Shown here piece by piece: positions 17,488 to 24,663 of a stretch of 64,000 bases of DNA. The number at the start of each line of letters is the position of its first letter. The first letter of the stretch is position 1. Both the position numbers and the translations under genes were made by a program. The notes beneath the pieces are model-generated. The model did no database searches. It had not been told where the DNA came from and saw only the letters and a list, made by a program, of their open reading frames with translations. This stretch comes from Ruminococcus sp. (GTDB lineage Bacteria > Bacillota_A > Clostridia > Oscillospirales > Ruminococcaceae), in assembly GCF_024684275.1 (NCBI RefSeq), contig NZ_JAIKXF010000053.1:19762-83761 (forward strand), given 5' to 3'.

Positions 17488-18394
17488 ACAGGTGATACTC
17501 AGCGCTTCTCACGACGATAAGGGAAGCCGTATAGATAAGTATATTTCGGACAATATTGCTGAGCTTACACGGTCTGCTGTGCAGGGACTCATCGAAAAGG
17601 GACTTGTCCTTGCAGACGGAAAGGCTGTCAGCAAGAATTACAAGCTGAGAGGCGGCGAGGAAATATCCGTTGAGATACCCGAGCCTCAGCCTATGGACGC
17701 TGTACCCGAGGATATACCGCTGGATATAGTCTATGAGGACGATGACCTTCTCGTTGTAAACAAGCCGAAGGGCATGGTGGTACACCCTGCTCACGGGAAT
17801 TATACGGGAACACTGGTAAATGCTCTGCTCTATCACTGCGGAGACAGCCTTTCGGGCATAAACGGCGTGATACGCCCCGGGATAGTACATCGTATCGACA
17901 AGAACACCAGCGGACTTCTCATAGTGGCTAAGAACGACGCTTCTCACTTAAAGCTTGCAGAGCAGATAAAAGAGCACAGCTTCACCCGTGAGTATGAGGC
18001 AGTCGCCTGCGGCTATTTCAAAGAGACCGAGGGCACTGTTGACGCTCCTATCGGACGGCATAAGACCGACCGAAAGAAGATGTGCGTTACCGCGGAAAAC
18101 TCCCGGAACGCTGTTACTCATTACAGCGTCATAAAGCAGTACGGCGGCTATGCTCATGTGAGACTTCGCCTTGAAACAGGACGCACCCACCAGATACGTG
18201 TTCACCTCGGCTATATCGGACATCCTGTACTGGGCGATGACGTCTACGGAAAGCCATATAAGGGTATAGACGGACAATGTCTCCATGCCCGTAAGATAGG
18301 CTTTATCCACCCGACCACAGGGGAGTATATGGAGTTCGTCAGCGACCTGCCCGATTACTTTGTATCCATACTTGCAAAGCTTGAAAAGATGTAG
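17480..18394 (+). CDS. rluD: RluA-family rRNA pseudouridine synthase
   Basis: 304 residues. An N-terminal S4 domain (about residues 12-75, with VQGLIEKGLVLADGKAVSKNYKL) precedes the catalytic domain with VVHPAHGNYTGTLVNALL and GIVHRIDKNTSGLLIVAKN, where the Asp of HRIDKNTSG is the catalytic residue, then GRTHQIRVHL. This is the RluD/YlyB type that modifies helix 69 or related positions of 23S rRNA; the exact target cannot be told from sequence. Coupling to lspA is conserved in Firmicutes. Confidence 0.9.
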   Translation: MNEQVILSASHDDKGSRIDKYISDNIAELTRSAVQGLIEKGLVLADGKAVSKNYKLRGGEEISVEIPEPQPMDAVPEDIPLDIVYEDDDLLVVNKPKGMVVHPAHGNYTGTLVNALLYHCGDSLSGINGVIRPGIVHRIDKNTSGLLIVAKNDASHLKLAEQIKEHSFTREYEAVACGYFKETEGTVDAPIGRHKTDRKKMCVTAENSRNAVTHYSVIKQYGGYAHVRLRLETGRTHQIRVHLGYIGHPVLGDDVYGKPYKGIDGQCLHARKIGFIHPTTGEYMEFVSDLPDYFVSILAKLEKM

Positions 18395-18405
18395 GAGGCA
18401 TATCC

Positions 18406-19224
18406 TTGTTTGAAGATATATCGAAAGTAGTCCTGCTCAGCGACATGGACGGAACTCTCCTCAACTCAAAAAAGGAGATAACCGACACCGACAGAGCCGC
18501 TATACAGCGGTTTACAGAGCTGGGAGGGCGCTTTACCGTTGCAACGGGACGAACTATCCAGTCATTTGACCAGTTCTGCTCTGTGCTGGGACTGAAATAT
18601 CCTATAATCATGTACAACGGAGCAGCTATCCACGATTATATCGCAGGAAAGACGCTGTTCACACACCCTCTCCCGCTTGAAGCAAAGGCTTACACGGCAG
18701 AGCTTTTGGAGCTTATGCCGCAGGCAGGCGGAGAGGTGCTGAAAACTGAGGGCACTTACGTTTTCAGCAATACGGATTACCAGCAGCTGCATACAAAGCT
18801 GTGCGGTATAGTGCCTAATTATGCGGAGCTCTCTGACATAGAGGACGGCGGCTGGCTCAAGGTGCTGTTCTCGCTGTCACCCGAGGACGTTGACCATATG
18901 GAGCTCCTTGTAAAACAGCTGCGCTATGAGGGCGTGGATTTTGTAAAGTCCTCGGAAATATTCCTTGAAATGCTCCCAAAGGGAGTAAGCAAGGGCTCGG
19001 CTCTTGCACAGTACCGCAGGCTCGGCGGCATGGAGGGCTGTACCTTCGTGTCTATCGGCGACTTCGACAACGATATAGAGATGATAGTCGAAGCCGATGT
19101 GGGAGCTTGTCCCGCCAATGCGGAGGATTCAGTAAAGGCAAAGGCGGATATCGTACTCTCACGCACCAACGACGAGGGCGCTGTAGCAGAGCTTATTGAC
19201 TACATAATCGAAAGGTGCAAATAG
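18406..19224 (+). CDS. Cof-type HAD family hydrolase
   Basis: 272 residues from a TTG start with ggagg upstream. HAD motif I is LLSDMDGTLL, motif II is ATGRT, a lysine follows in SKGSALAQYRRL, and motif IV is SIGDFDNDIEM. The C2 cap type marks it as a Cof/YidA phosphatase acting on small phosphorylated metabolites such as sugar phosphates or flavin nucleotides. The substrate cannot be told. It follows rluD by 11 nt and is probably co-transcribed. Confidence 0.88.
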   Translation: MFEDISKVVLLSDMDGTLLNSKKEITDTDRAAIQRFTELGGRFTVATGRTIQSFDQFCSVLGLKYPIIMYNGAAIHDYIAGKTLFTHPLPLEAKAYTAELLELMPQAGGEVLKTEGTYVFSNTDYQQLHTKLCGIVPNYAELSDIEDGGWLKVLFSLSPEDVDHMELLVKQLRYEGVDFVKSSEIFLEMLPKGVSKGSALAQYRRLGGMEGCTFVSIGDFDNDIEMIVEADVGACPANAEDSVKAKADIVLSRTNDEGAVAELIDYIIERCK

Positions 19225-19231
19225 TAGAACA

Positions 19232-19555
19232 ATGAAAAAGAAGGCGGCAATAATAGTATATATAGTCGCAGTAATAATAGTGCTGGGGCTTATCGGGCTG
19301 CTTGTTTACAGCAGCATGAACGGCAGGAGCTCAGACTCTGCCGCAAGCTTTACTCTCAGCGATGTGGCAACGCTGGCACTGGCGGTATTTGCGATACCCA
19401 TGTGGATAGCGTCGCTGTGCCTTATGAAGGCGCTGAGGCTCAGAGGAACTCTCCACGAAAGGCAGAATAAGATGCTCATATCTGTTCCTGCCATAGCGTG
19501 TACGGGCTTCTCGATATTTTATATAATTGTCATAGTAATGATGATTTTCAGGTGA
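19232..19555 (+). CDS. Small two-to-three-helix membrane protein
   Basis: 107 residues. Hydrophobic segments at about 4-26, 44-65 and 84-105 are separated by short polar loops (SSMNGRSSDSAAS and RLRGTLHERQNK). No motif is recognised. It begins 7 nt after the HAD gene and is the last gene before the transketolase promoter. Coding status rests on length, ordered hydrophobicity and tight spacing. Confidence 0.6.
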   Translation: MKKKAAIIVYIVAVIIVLGLIGLLVYSSMNGRSSDSAASFTLSDVATLALAVFAIPMWIASLCLMKALRLRGTLHERQNKMLISVPAIACTGFSIFYIIVIVMMIFR

Positions 19556-19592
19556 AGGACATAAATATTTTACATTTAGAGCAAAAAATGTC

Positions 19593-19621
19593 TTGCATTT
19601 ACCCATTTTTTGCGGTATAAT
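19593..19621 (+). promoter_or_regulatory. Sigma-A promoter for the transketolase operon
   Basis: TTGCAT (19593-19598), a 17-base spacer and TATAAT (19616-19621). Transcription would begin near 19628, leaving about 138 bases of leader. Confidence 0.8.
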
Positions 19622-19640
19622 ATGTGTGTAGCTATAATTG

Positions 19641-19709
19641 CAGGGGCGGGCGGCTGTCTGAATAGTATATATTATTAGGGGGCGACCGAGTCACCCGCCT
19701 ACTGCTGTC
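19641..19709 (+). ncRNA. Structured GC-rich leader upstream of transketolase (unknown class)
   Basis: Within an AT-rich leader a GC-rich island folds on paper: GCAG-GGGCGGG pairs with CCCGCCT-CTGC with one bulged A, and inside it CTGAATA pairs with TATTAG and CGG with CCG. It matches no riboswitch I know. It may be a regulatory leader or a small RNA; no clear terminator follows it. Confidence 0.4.
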
Positions 19710-19765
19710 AAAGTTTATTAATTTGTATAAAGCGGCGTTAAGCCGTTAAATTTTTGGAGGTCACT

Positions 19766-20605
19766 ATGGACGCAAAGCTTAAAAAAGAATTGCAGAAAAC
19801 AGCCTGCAAGGTAAGAATGGGCGTTATCGAGGGCACCTACAATGCCAAATCGGGCCACCCCGGCGGATCCCTCTCGATCAGCGATACGCTTACTTATCTC
19901 TACTTCAACAAGATGAACAACGATCCTAAGAATCCTGACGCTCCCGACAGAGACAGATTCGTTCTTTCAAAGGGACATACTGCTCCTGCTCTTTACTCTG
20001 TACTGGCTCAGAAGGGCTATTTCTCAGTAGAGGAGCTCAAGTCTCTCCGCCACATCGGTGCGCTCTTACAGGGACACCCATGTATCAATATCCCGGGCGT
20101 TGATATGTCAAGCGGTTCTCTCGGACAGGGCATATCCGCAGCAGCAGGTATGGCTCTCGCAGGCAAGATAGACGGCAAGTCATACAAAGTATACACTATC
20201 CTCGGCGACGGCGAGATCGAGGAAGGTCAGGTATGGGAGGCTGCTATGTTCGCAGCTCATAAGAAGCTGACAAATCTCGTTGCTATCGTAGATAACAACG
20301 GTCTCCAGATAGACGGTCCTATCAGCGAGGTATGCTCACCTGAGCCTATCACAGATAAGTTCGCAGCATTCGGCTGGCACGTTATCACTATGGACGCTCA
20401 CGACTTCGACGACATCGACAGAGCCTTCACAGAGGCTGATTCAGTAAAGGACAAGCCTGTGGCTATTATCCAGAAGTCCACAAAGGGCAAGGGCGTTTCA
20501 TTCATGGAAAATCAGGTAGGCTGGCACGGTACAGCTCCTAACAAGGAACAGTACGATCAGGCTATGTCAGAGCTTAACGCGCAGTTAAAGGAATTGGAGG
20601 ACTAA
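19766..20605 (+). CDS. Transketolase, N-terminal (TPP-binding) subunit
   Basis: 279 residues from ATG 19766, with tggaggt upstream. Contains SGHPGGSLSISD, then ILGDGEIEEGQVWEAAMFA and VAIVDNNGLQIDG, the thiamine diphosphate binding motif (GDG...N). Two-gene transketolases are common in Clostridia and archaea; this chain supplies the TPP diphosphate domain and the next gene the pyrimidine domain. Together they move two-carbon units in the non-oxidative pentose phosphate pathway. Confidence 0.94.
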   Translation: MDAKLKKELQKTACKVRMGVIEGTYNAKSGHPGGSLSISDTLTYLYFNKMNNDPKNPDAPDRDRFVLSKGHTAPALYSVLAQKGYFSVEELKSLRHIGALLQGHPCINIPGVDMSSGSLGQGISAAAGMALAGKIDGKSYKVYTILGDGEIEEGQVWEAAMFAAHKKLTNLVAIVDNNGLQIDGPISEVCSPEPITDKFAAFGWHVITMDAHDFDDIDRAFTEADSVKDKPVAIIQKSTKGKGVSFMENQVGWHGTAPNKEQYDQAMSELNAQLKELED

Positions 20606-20609
20606 TACA

Positions 20610-21554
20610 ATGGCAGATGTGATCAAAAAGGCTACCAGAGAAAGCTACGGCGAGGCTCTCAAGGAGCTTGCCGATGAATATAAGGACTTAGTAGTCCTCG
20701 ATGCAGACCTTGCTGCTGCTACAAAGACAGGTATCTTCAAGAAAGCTTATCCTGACCGTTTCTTCGACTGCGGTATCGCAGAGGCTAACATGATGGGCGT
20801 TGCAGCAGGTCTTGCAGCCTGCGGTAAGATACCTTTCGCAAGCACATTCGCAATGTTCGCGGCAGGCAGAGCTTTTGAAATAGTAAGAAACTCTATCGGC
20901 TATCCACACCTCAACGTAAAGATAGGCGCTACACACGCAGGTATCTCAGTTGGTGAGGACGGCGCTACACACCAGTGCAACGAGGATATTGCTCTTATGA
21001 GAACTATCCCGGGTATGACTATCATCAACCCATGCGACGATGTTGAGGCAAAGGCTGCCGTAAAGGCTGCTCTCGACTTCAACGGTCCTGTATATATGCG
21101 TTTCGGCAGACTTGCTGTACCGGTCATCAATGACGCAGCAAGCTATAAGTTCGAGCTCGGCAAGGGCGTTGTTATGAAGGACGGCAAGGACGTTACTATC
21201 GTTGCTACAGGTCTTATGGTCAATGAGGCAGTAGAGGCTGCAAAGACTCTTGAGGCTGAGGGCATCTCTGCAAGAGTAGTAAATATCCACACTATCAAGC
21301 CTCTCGATAAGGAACTTATCTGCAAGTGTGCTAAGGAGACAGGCCTCATCGTTACTGCCGAGGAGCACAGCGTTATCGGCGGTCTCGGCTCTGCTGTTGC
21401 AGAGACTGTTACAGAGTGCTGTCCTGTTCCAGTTATCAAGATCGGCGTCAACGACGAGTTCGGTCACTCTGGGCCTGCTGTTGAACTCCTCAAGGAGTTC
21501 GGTCTCTCAGCTGAGAACATCGTTAAGACAGTAAAGGCAAACCTTAAAAAGTAA
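20610..21554 (+). CDS. Transketolase, C-terminal subunit
   Basis: 314 residues, four bases after the N-terminal subunit and with its own ggagg. It holds the pyrimidine domain (FFDCGIAEANMMGVAAGLA, FASTFAMFAAGRAFE, GATHAGISVGEDGATHQ) and the C-terminal transketolase domain (VTAEEHSVIGGLGSAVAETV). It would pair with the product at 19766 as a heterotetramer. Length fits the split family and no residues appear missing. Confidence 0.94.
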   Translation: MADVIKKATRESYGEALKELADEYKDLVVLDADLAAATKTGIFKKAYPDRFFDCGIAEANMMGVAAGLAACGKIPFASTFAMFAAGRAFEIVRNSIGYPHLNVKIGATHAGISVGEDGATHQCNEDIALMRTIPGMTIINPCDDVEAKAAVKAALDFNGPVYMRFGRLAVPVINDAASYKFELGKGVVMKDGKDVTIVATGLMVNEAVEAAKTLEAEGISARVVNIHTIKPLDKELICKCAKETGLIVTAEEHSVIGGLGSAVAETVTECCPVPVIKIGVNDEFGHSGPAVELLKEFGLSAENIVKTVKANLKK

Positions 21555-21880
21555 TATGTAGGGGCGGATATTAGTCGCCTCCTCTTAACGGAAAAATATG
21601 GTTACCGTGCCTGAAATTTCAGCTTCGTAAATGTAACCTGCGTTCCGCCAGAGGGGGCTCCCCTTATCCGCCCCTTTTAATTCGTAATGCGTAATTGTTG
21701 CGTCCGCTCTGCGGACAAATTTGAGATTATAATAGTCGTTGTACCGATGCCCCCTGTAGGGACGCCCGAAGGTGATGATGATGTATATTACGGTGCGCAA
21801 ATGACGGAACGCCGCCCCCCCTACAAACTTAGTTCTAAATTCTAAGCTCTTAGCTCTGAGTTCTAAAGAAATTTTCAGAA
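21555..21880. repeat. Repeat-filled intergenic region
   Basis: This stretch holds no gene. It has GGGGCGGATATTAGTCGCC (21560-21578) as a palindromic unit, a GCGGA/TCCGC pair near 21710, an ...GGAACGCC element at 21806-21815, and the ttagttctaaattctaagctc run at 21828-21866. All belong to families seen elsewhere in the window. Confidence 0.6.
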
Positions 21881-21885
21881 AGTAC

Positions 21886-21914
21886 TTGACAAACATAAAT
21901 TAATATGGTATAAT
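21886..21914 (+). promoter_or_regulatory. Promoter of the L10-L7/L12 operon
   Basis: Consensus sigma-A promoter: TTGACA (21886-21891), 17-base spacer, TATAAT (21909-21914). Confidence 0.9.
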
Positions 21915-21920
21915 TATCAA

Positions 21921-22046
21921 GCTGTGAAAAACAGTATCGTATTCTAAAGACAGCTGGCAGAGCTAAGGCTCAGTAAGTCCCGCCGAGGAATAGCAATTGA
22001 TAGAATTATCATTGTCCATTCTGCGCTGTCGGAATGGGCTTTTTTA
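21921..22046 (+). ncRNA. Ribosomal protein L10 leader
   Basis: The 5' leader of rplJ has the hallmarks of the Firmicutes L10 leader: AAGACAGCTGGCAG, then CCCGCCGAGG, an AT-rich stem, and a final hairpin CCATTC...GAATGG followed by TTTTTT (22016-22046). In this family free L10 or the L10-L12 complex binds the leader and represses its own operon, by premature termination in Gram-positives. Position and gene order agree. Confidence 0.85.
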
Positions 22047-22093
22047 TTGCTCTCTGAATACGATGAAAATTCATTCGGAGGTGAATACACACT

Positions 22094-22609
22094 ATGCCAA
22101 GCAATGCTGTACTCGAAGCAAAGAAGGCTAAGGTCGAGAAGCTCACCGAGATCATCAAGAATTCCGTTTCAGGCGTTCTCGTTGATTACAAGGGTATCAC
22201 TGTTGAAGAGGATACCAAGCTCAGAAAGGAGCTTCGTGAGGCTGGCGTCCACTACTTTGTAGAGAAGAACACAATGCTTCTCCGCGCTTTCAAGGAATGC
22301 GGTATCGAGGGCTTTGAAGAGGCTCTCAACGGCACAACTGCTCTCGCTGTTTCTAACGACGATCAGACTGCTCCTGCAAGAATCCTCGGTAAGTTCGCTG
22401 AGAAGGCTGGAGATGACAAGTTCAATCTCAAGGCTGGTTACGTTGAGGGTGAGATCTATGATCAGGCTGGAGTTATCGCTCTTTCCAAGATCCCTTCAAA
22501 GGACACTCTTCTCGCTCAGCTCGTTGGCTCTCTCCAGGGCCCACTGCAGAAGCTTGCTGCTACACTCAACGCTGTTGCAGACAAGAAGAAGGAGGAAGAA
22601 GCTGCTTAA
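22094..22609 (+). CDS. rplJ: 50S ribosomal protein L10
   Basis: 171 residues from ATG with ggaggtga upstream. Typical features: KKAKVEKLTEIIKNSVSGVLVDYKGI, the RNA-binding ELREAGVHYFVEKNTMLLRAF segment, NGTTALAVS, and a C-terminal helix ending KKKEEEAA that binds L7/L12 dimers. It forms the base of the stalk and autoregulates through the leader at 21921. Confidence 0.96.
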   Translation: MPSNAVLEAKKAKVEKLTEIIKNSVSGVLVDYKGITVEEDTKLRKELREAGVHYFVEKNTMLLRAFKECGIEGFEEALNGTTALAVSNDDQTAPARILGKFAEKAGDDKFNLKAGYVEGEIYDQAGVIALSKIPSKDTLLAQLVGSLQGPLQKLAATLNAVADKKKEEEAA

Positions 22610-22709
22610 TTGCCGCTTGAGCTTCCATTACACATTTGCGGAGACAAGCTCCGCAGCTTAAAACCATAGCCCACAAGGGCAAATACTATTAAAAAAGGAG
22701 ATTATTATC

Positions 22710-23084
22710 ATGGCTTCTGAGAAGATCACAAAATTTGTTGAAGATATCAAGACTCTTTCTGTTCTCGAGCTTTCTGAGCTCGTAGACGCTATCCAGGAGG
22801 AATTCGGCGTAACAGCTGCTATCGCTGCTGCTCCTGCTGCTGGCGGTGCTGCTGGCGGCGCTGCTGCTGCTAAGACAGAGTTCGACGTAATCCTTGCTTC
22901 CTTCGGCGACGCTAAGATGGGCGTTATCAAGGTTGCTAAGGAAGTTCTCGGTCTTGGCCTTAAAGAGGCTAAGGAGATCGTTGAGTCTGCTCCTAAGGCT
23001 ATCAAGGAAGGCGTTTCTGAGGCTGAGGCTAACGAGCTCAAGGCTAAGTTTGAAGAGGCTGGCGCTACAATCGAGATCAAGTAA
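22710..23084 (+). CDS. rplL: 50S ribosomal protein L7/L12
   Basis: 124 residues with aaaggag upstream. The N-terminal dimerisation helix ([20 protein letters not shown]), the Ala/Gly hinge around residues 37-52, and the globular C-terminal domain with [20 protein letters not shown] are all present. It recruits translation factors to the ribosome. The 100-base gap from rplJ holds a short hairpin GCGGAGAC...GCTCCGC. Confidence 0.97.
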   Translation: MASEKITKFVEDIKTLSVLELSELVDAIQEEFGVTAAIAAAPAAGGAAGGAAAAKTEFDVILASFGDAKMGVIKVAKEVLGLGLKEAKEIVESAPKAIKEGVSEAEANELKAKFEEAGATIEIK

Positions 23085-23108
23085 TTTATTACGGATCGTA
23101 TACTATAC

Positions 23109-23146
23109 AGGGAGTTGTACTATTTGGTACAGCTCCCTTTGTTTAT
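23109..23146 (+). terminator. Terminator after rplL
   Basis: AGGGAGTTGTAC pairs with GTACAGCTCCCT (one G-U pair), followed by tttgttta. Confidence 0.85.
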
Positions 23147-23202
23147 TGTGCTGAACGAGAGGTTCCTCTCACTGTGTAATATGCGAATTTTCGTCATTCC
23201 TG

Positions 23203-23231
23203 TTGACTTGTCAGTCAACTTATGATATAAT
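23203..23231 (+). promoter_or_regulatory. Promoter of the CAP-dockerin gene
   Basis: TTGACT (23203-23208), 17-base spacer, TATAAT (23226-23231). It lies about 120 bases before the start codon at 23352. Confidence 0.8.
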
Positions 23232-23351
23232 GACATTAAGCAGCAGATAAACACTGTGTATAATGTTTGCCGCTGCTGCCGCAGTTCAGCGGCTTGAAAA
23301 GATAAAAAGTGCATTGTTTTGGGGGAAATATGCAGAAACGGAGTGGTTTTT

Positions 23352-24113
23352 ATGAAAAAGCTTTTTGCGTCTGTAATTTCAATAGCGCTGACTTTATCGG
23401 CTCTGCTGCCGATGACGAGTTTTGCTGCCCCTGATACTGCATTTGTGCTTGGCGACAACATAGTTGAAGCTTCTTCGGCAAATGCTGACGCTTATGCTGA
23501 GCAGGTAGTAAAGCTTGTGAACAACGAGAGATCAAAAAGAGGTCTCCAGCCTGTCAAGGCGCTTGTATCCATGAATAAGGCGGCTTCTGTCCGCGCAAAG
23601 GAAATAGTGAATAAGTTTGACCACACACGCCCCGACGGAAGACGCGGCTACACCGCTGTTGAGGACGCAGGGCTCAGCTGGAGCTGGGTAGGTGAGAATA
23701 TCGCCGCAGGCTATCCTACTCCCGAAGATGTTATGAATGGCTGGATGAATTCTGAAGGCCACAGAAATAATATCCTTAATTCCAAATATAAGTATATCGG
23801 CGTGGGATACGTCAATGAGGGCGGTATTGCCAACTGGGTTCAGCTGTTTATGGATTCTCCTGTGGAATACAAGGATTTTCCGACTGTGAAGGTGCAGAGC
23901 AGCCTGTCAAAGGGCGATGTAAACGGCGATAAGGCTATTAATGCTATCGACGCTTCGGAAGTTCTTGCAGAGTATGCAAGTGTTTCCTCGGGAAGAGGCT
24001 CGCGTTTTTCCGCAGCTCAGAAAACTGCCGCTGATATGAACACAAACGGAAGCGTAGACGCTGTTGATGCTTCAATGATATTGTCTATATATGCAGATAA
24101 TGCCACTAAATAA
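23352..24113 (+). CDS. Secreted CAP/SCP-domain protein with C-terminal dockerin
   Basis: 253 residues from ATG 23352; an upstream in-frame ATG at 23319 would put 11 residues in front of the signal peptide. Signal peptide about 1-26. The CAP domain (about 45-170) shows HTRPDGRRGYTAVEDAG, GENIAAGY and MNSEGHRNNILNSKY, with both conserved histidines. The C-terminus (about 190-250) is a type I dockerin with two calcium-loop repeats, GDVNGDKAINAIDASEVL and DMNTNGSVDAVDASMIL. It should dock onto a scaffoldin cohesin outside the cell. CAP proteins have varied roles; its role in a cellulosome is unknown. Confidence 0.88.
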   Translation: MKKLFASVISIALTLSALLPMTSFAAPDTAFVLGDNIVEASSANADAYAEQVVKLVNNERSKRGLQPVKALVSMNKAASVRAKEIVNKFDHTRPDGRRGYTAVEDAGLSWSWVGENIAAGYPTPEDVMNGWMNSEGHRNNILNSKYKYIGVGYVNEGGIANWVQLFMDSPVEYKDFPTVKVQSSLSKGDVNGDKAINAIDASEVLAEYASVSSGRGSRFSAAQKTAADMNTNGSVDAVDASMILSIYADNATK

Positions 24114-24117
24114 AACG

Positions 24118-24152
24118 AAAAAGGCTGTACCTTGATCGGTACAGCCTTTTTC
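24118..24152. terminator. Bidirectional terminator
   Basis: AAAAAGGCTGTACC...GGTACAGCCTTTTT between two convergent genes; T-tracts are present on both strands. Confidence 0.92.
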
Positions 24153-24158
24153 TGTTTA

Positions 24159-24398
24159 TCAGAGACTTGAGTGAAATGTTCTTGAGATAACATCGTCCTG
24201 CTGCTCTTTAGTCAGCTTTACGAAGTTTACTGCATAGCCCGAAACTCTTACTGTGAGCTGTGGGTACTTCTCGGGGTGAGCCTGAGCGTCAAGGAGAGTT
24301 TCGCGTGTGAATACGTTTACGTTAAGGTGATGACCGCCTTTTTCAACGTATCCGTCAAGAAGCTCGATAAGGTTGTCAACTTGTTTCTGGTTATCCAT
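24159..24398 (-). CDS. grcA: Autonomous glycyl-radical domain of pyruvate formate-lyase
   Basis: 79 residues with tAGGAGG before ATG. The whole protein corresponds to the C-terminal glycyl-radical domain of Pfl[40 protein letters not shown], and RVSGYAVNF with the radical glycine at Gly54. It resembles GrcA/YfiD and the T4 phage spare part, which replace a damaged PFL C-terminus. Here it is likely the only source of this domain for the enzyme encoded at 24664-26766, which stops just before it. Activation needs a PFL-activating enzyme, which is not in the window. Confidence 0.9.
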   Translation of the reverse strand: MDNQKQVDNLIELLDGYVEKGGHHLNVNVFTRETLLDAQAHPEKYPQLTVRVSGYAVNFVKLTKEQQDDVISRTFHSSL

Positions 24399-24458
24399 AA
24401 TGAACCTCCTATTATTAATTAATAATGCATAATTATTGTACTGCCTGACGGCGATAGA

Positions 24459-24662
24459 TCATAATTCATCATCATCGGGATCGAGTTCTGTGGGCTGACA
24501 GCAGGCACCTTTAGTGCCGCATATATCCGTACTCTTCACGGTATTGACTTTCAGCTCCGAGCCGTTACCGACTATATTTACATGACCACTTCCCTGCGAC
24601 ATGAGCTGATCTATAAGGTCTGCAAGCTCAGCAGGGGAGCTTTTGTTTTCGGGAACACCCAT
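24459..24662 (-). CDS. Small protein between the two halves of pyruvate formate-lyase
   Basis: 67 residues from ATG at 24662, with AGAGGAG upstream and one base after the stop of the large subunit, so translation is coupled; a longer 77-residue form from 24692 is possible. Residues 10-30 (PAELADLIDQLMSQGSGHVNI) resemble the start of the separate glycyl-radical domain ([21 protein letters not shown]). The rest has three cysteines (ICGTKGACCQP) and an acidic tail DPDDDEL. I know no named family. It could be a linker or assembly factor, or a remnant of a duplicated domain. Confidence 0.6.
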   Translation of the reverse strand: MGVPENKSSPAELADLIDQLMSQGSGHVNIVGNGSELKVNTVKSTDICGTKGACCQPTELDPDDDEL

Positions 24663-24663
24663 A

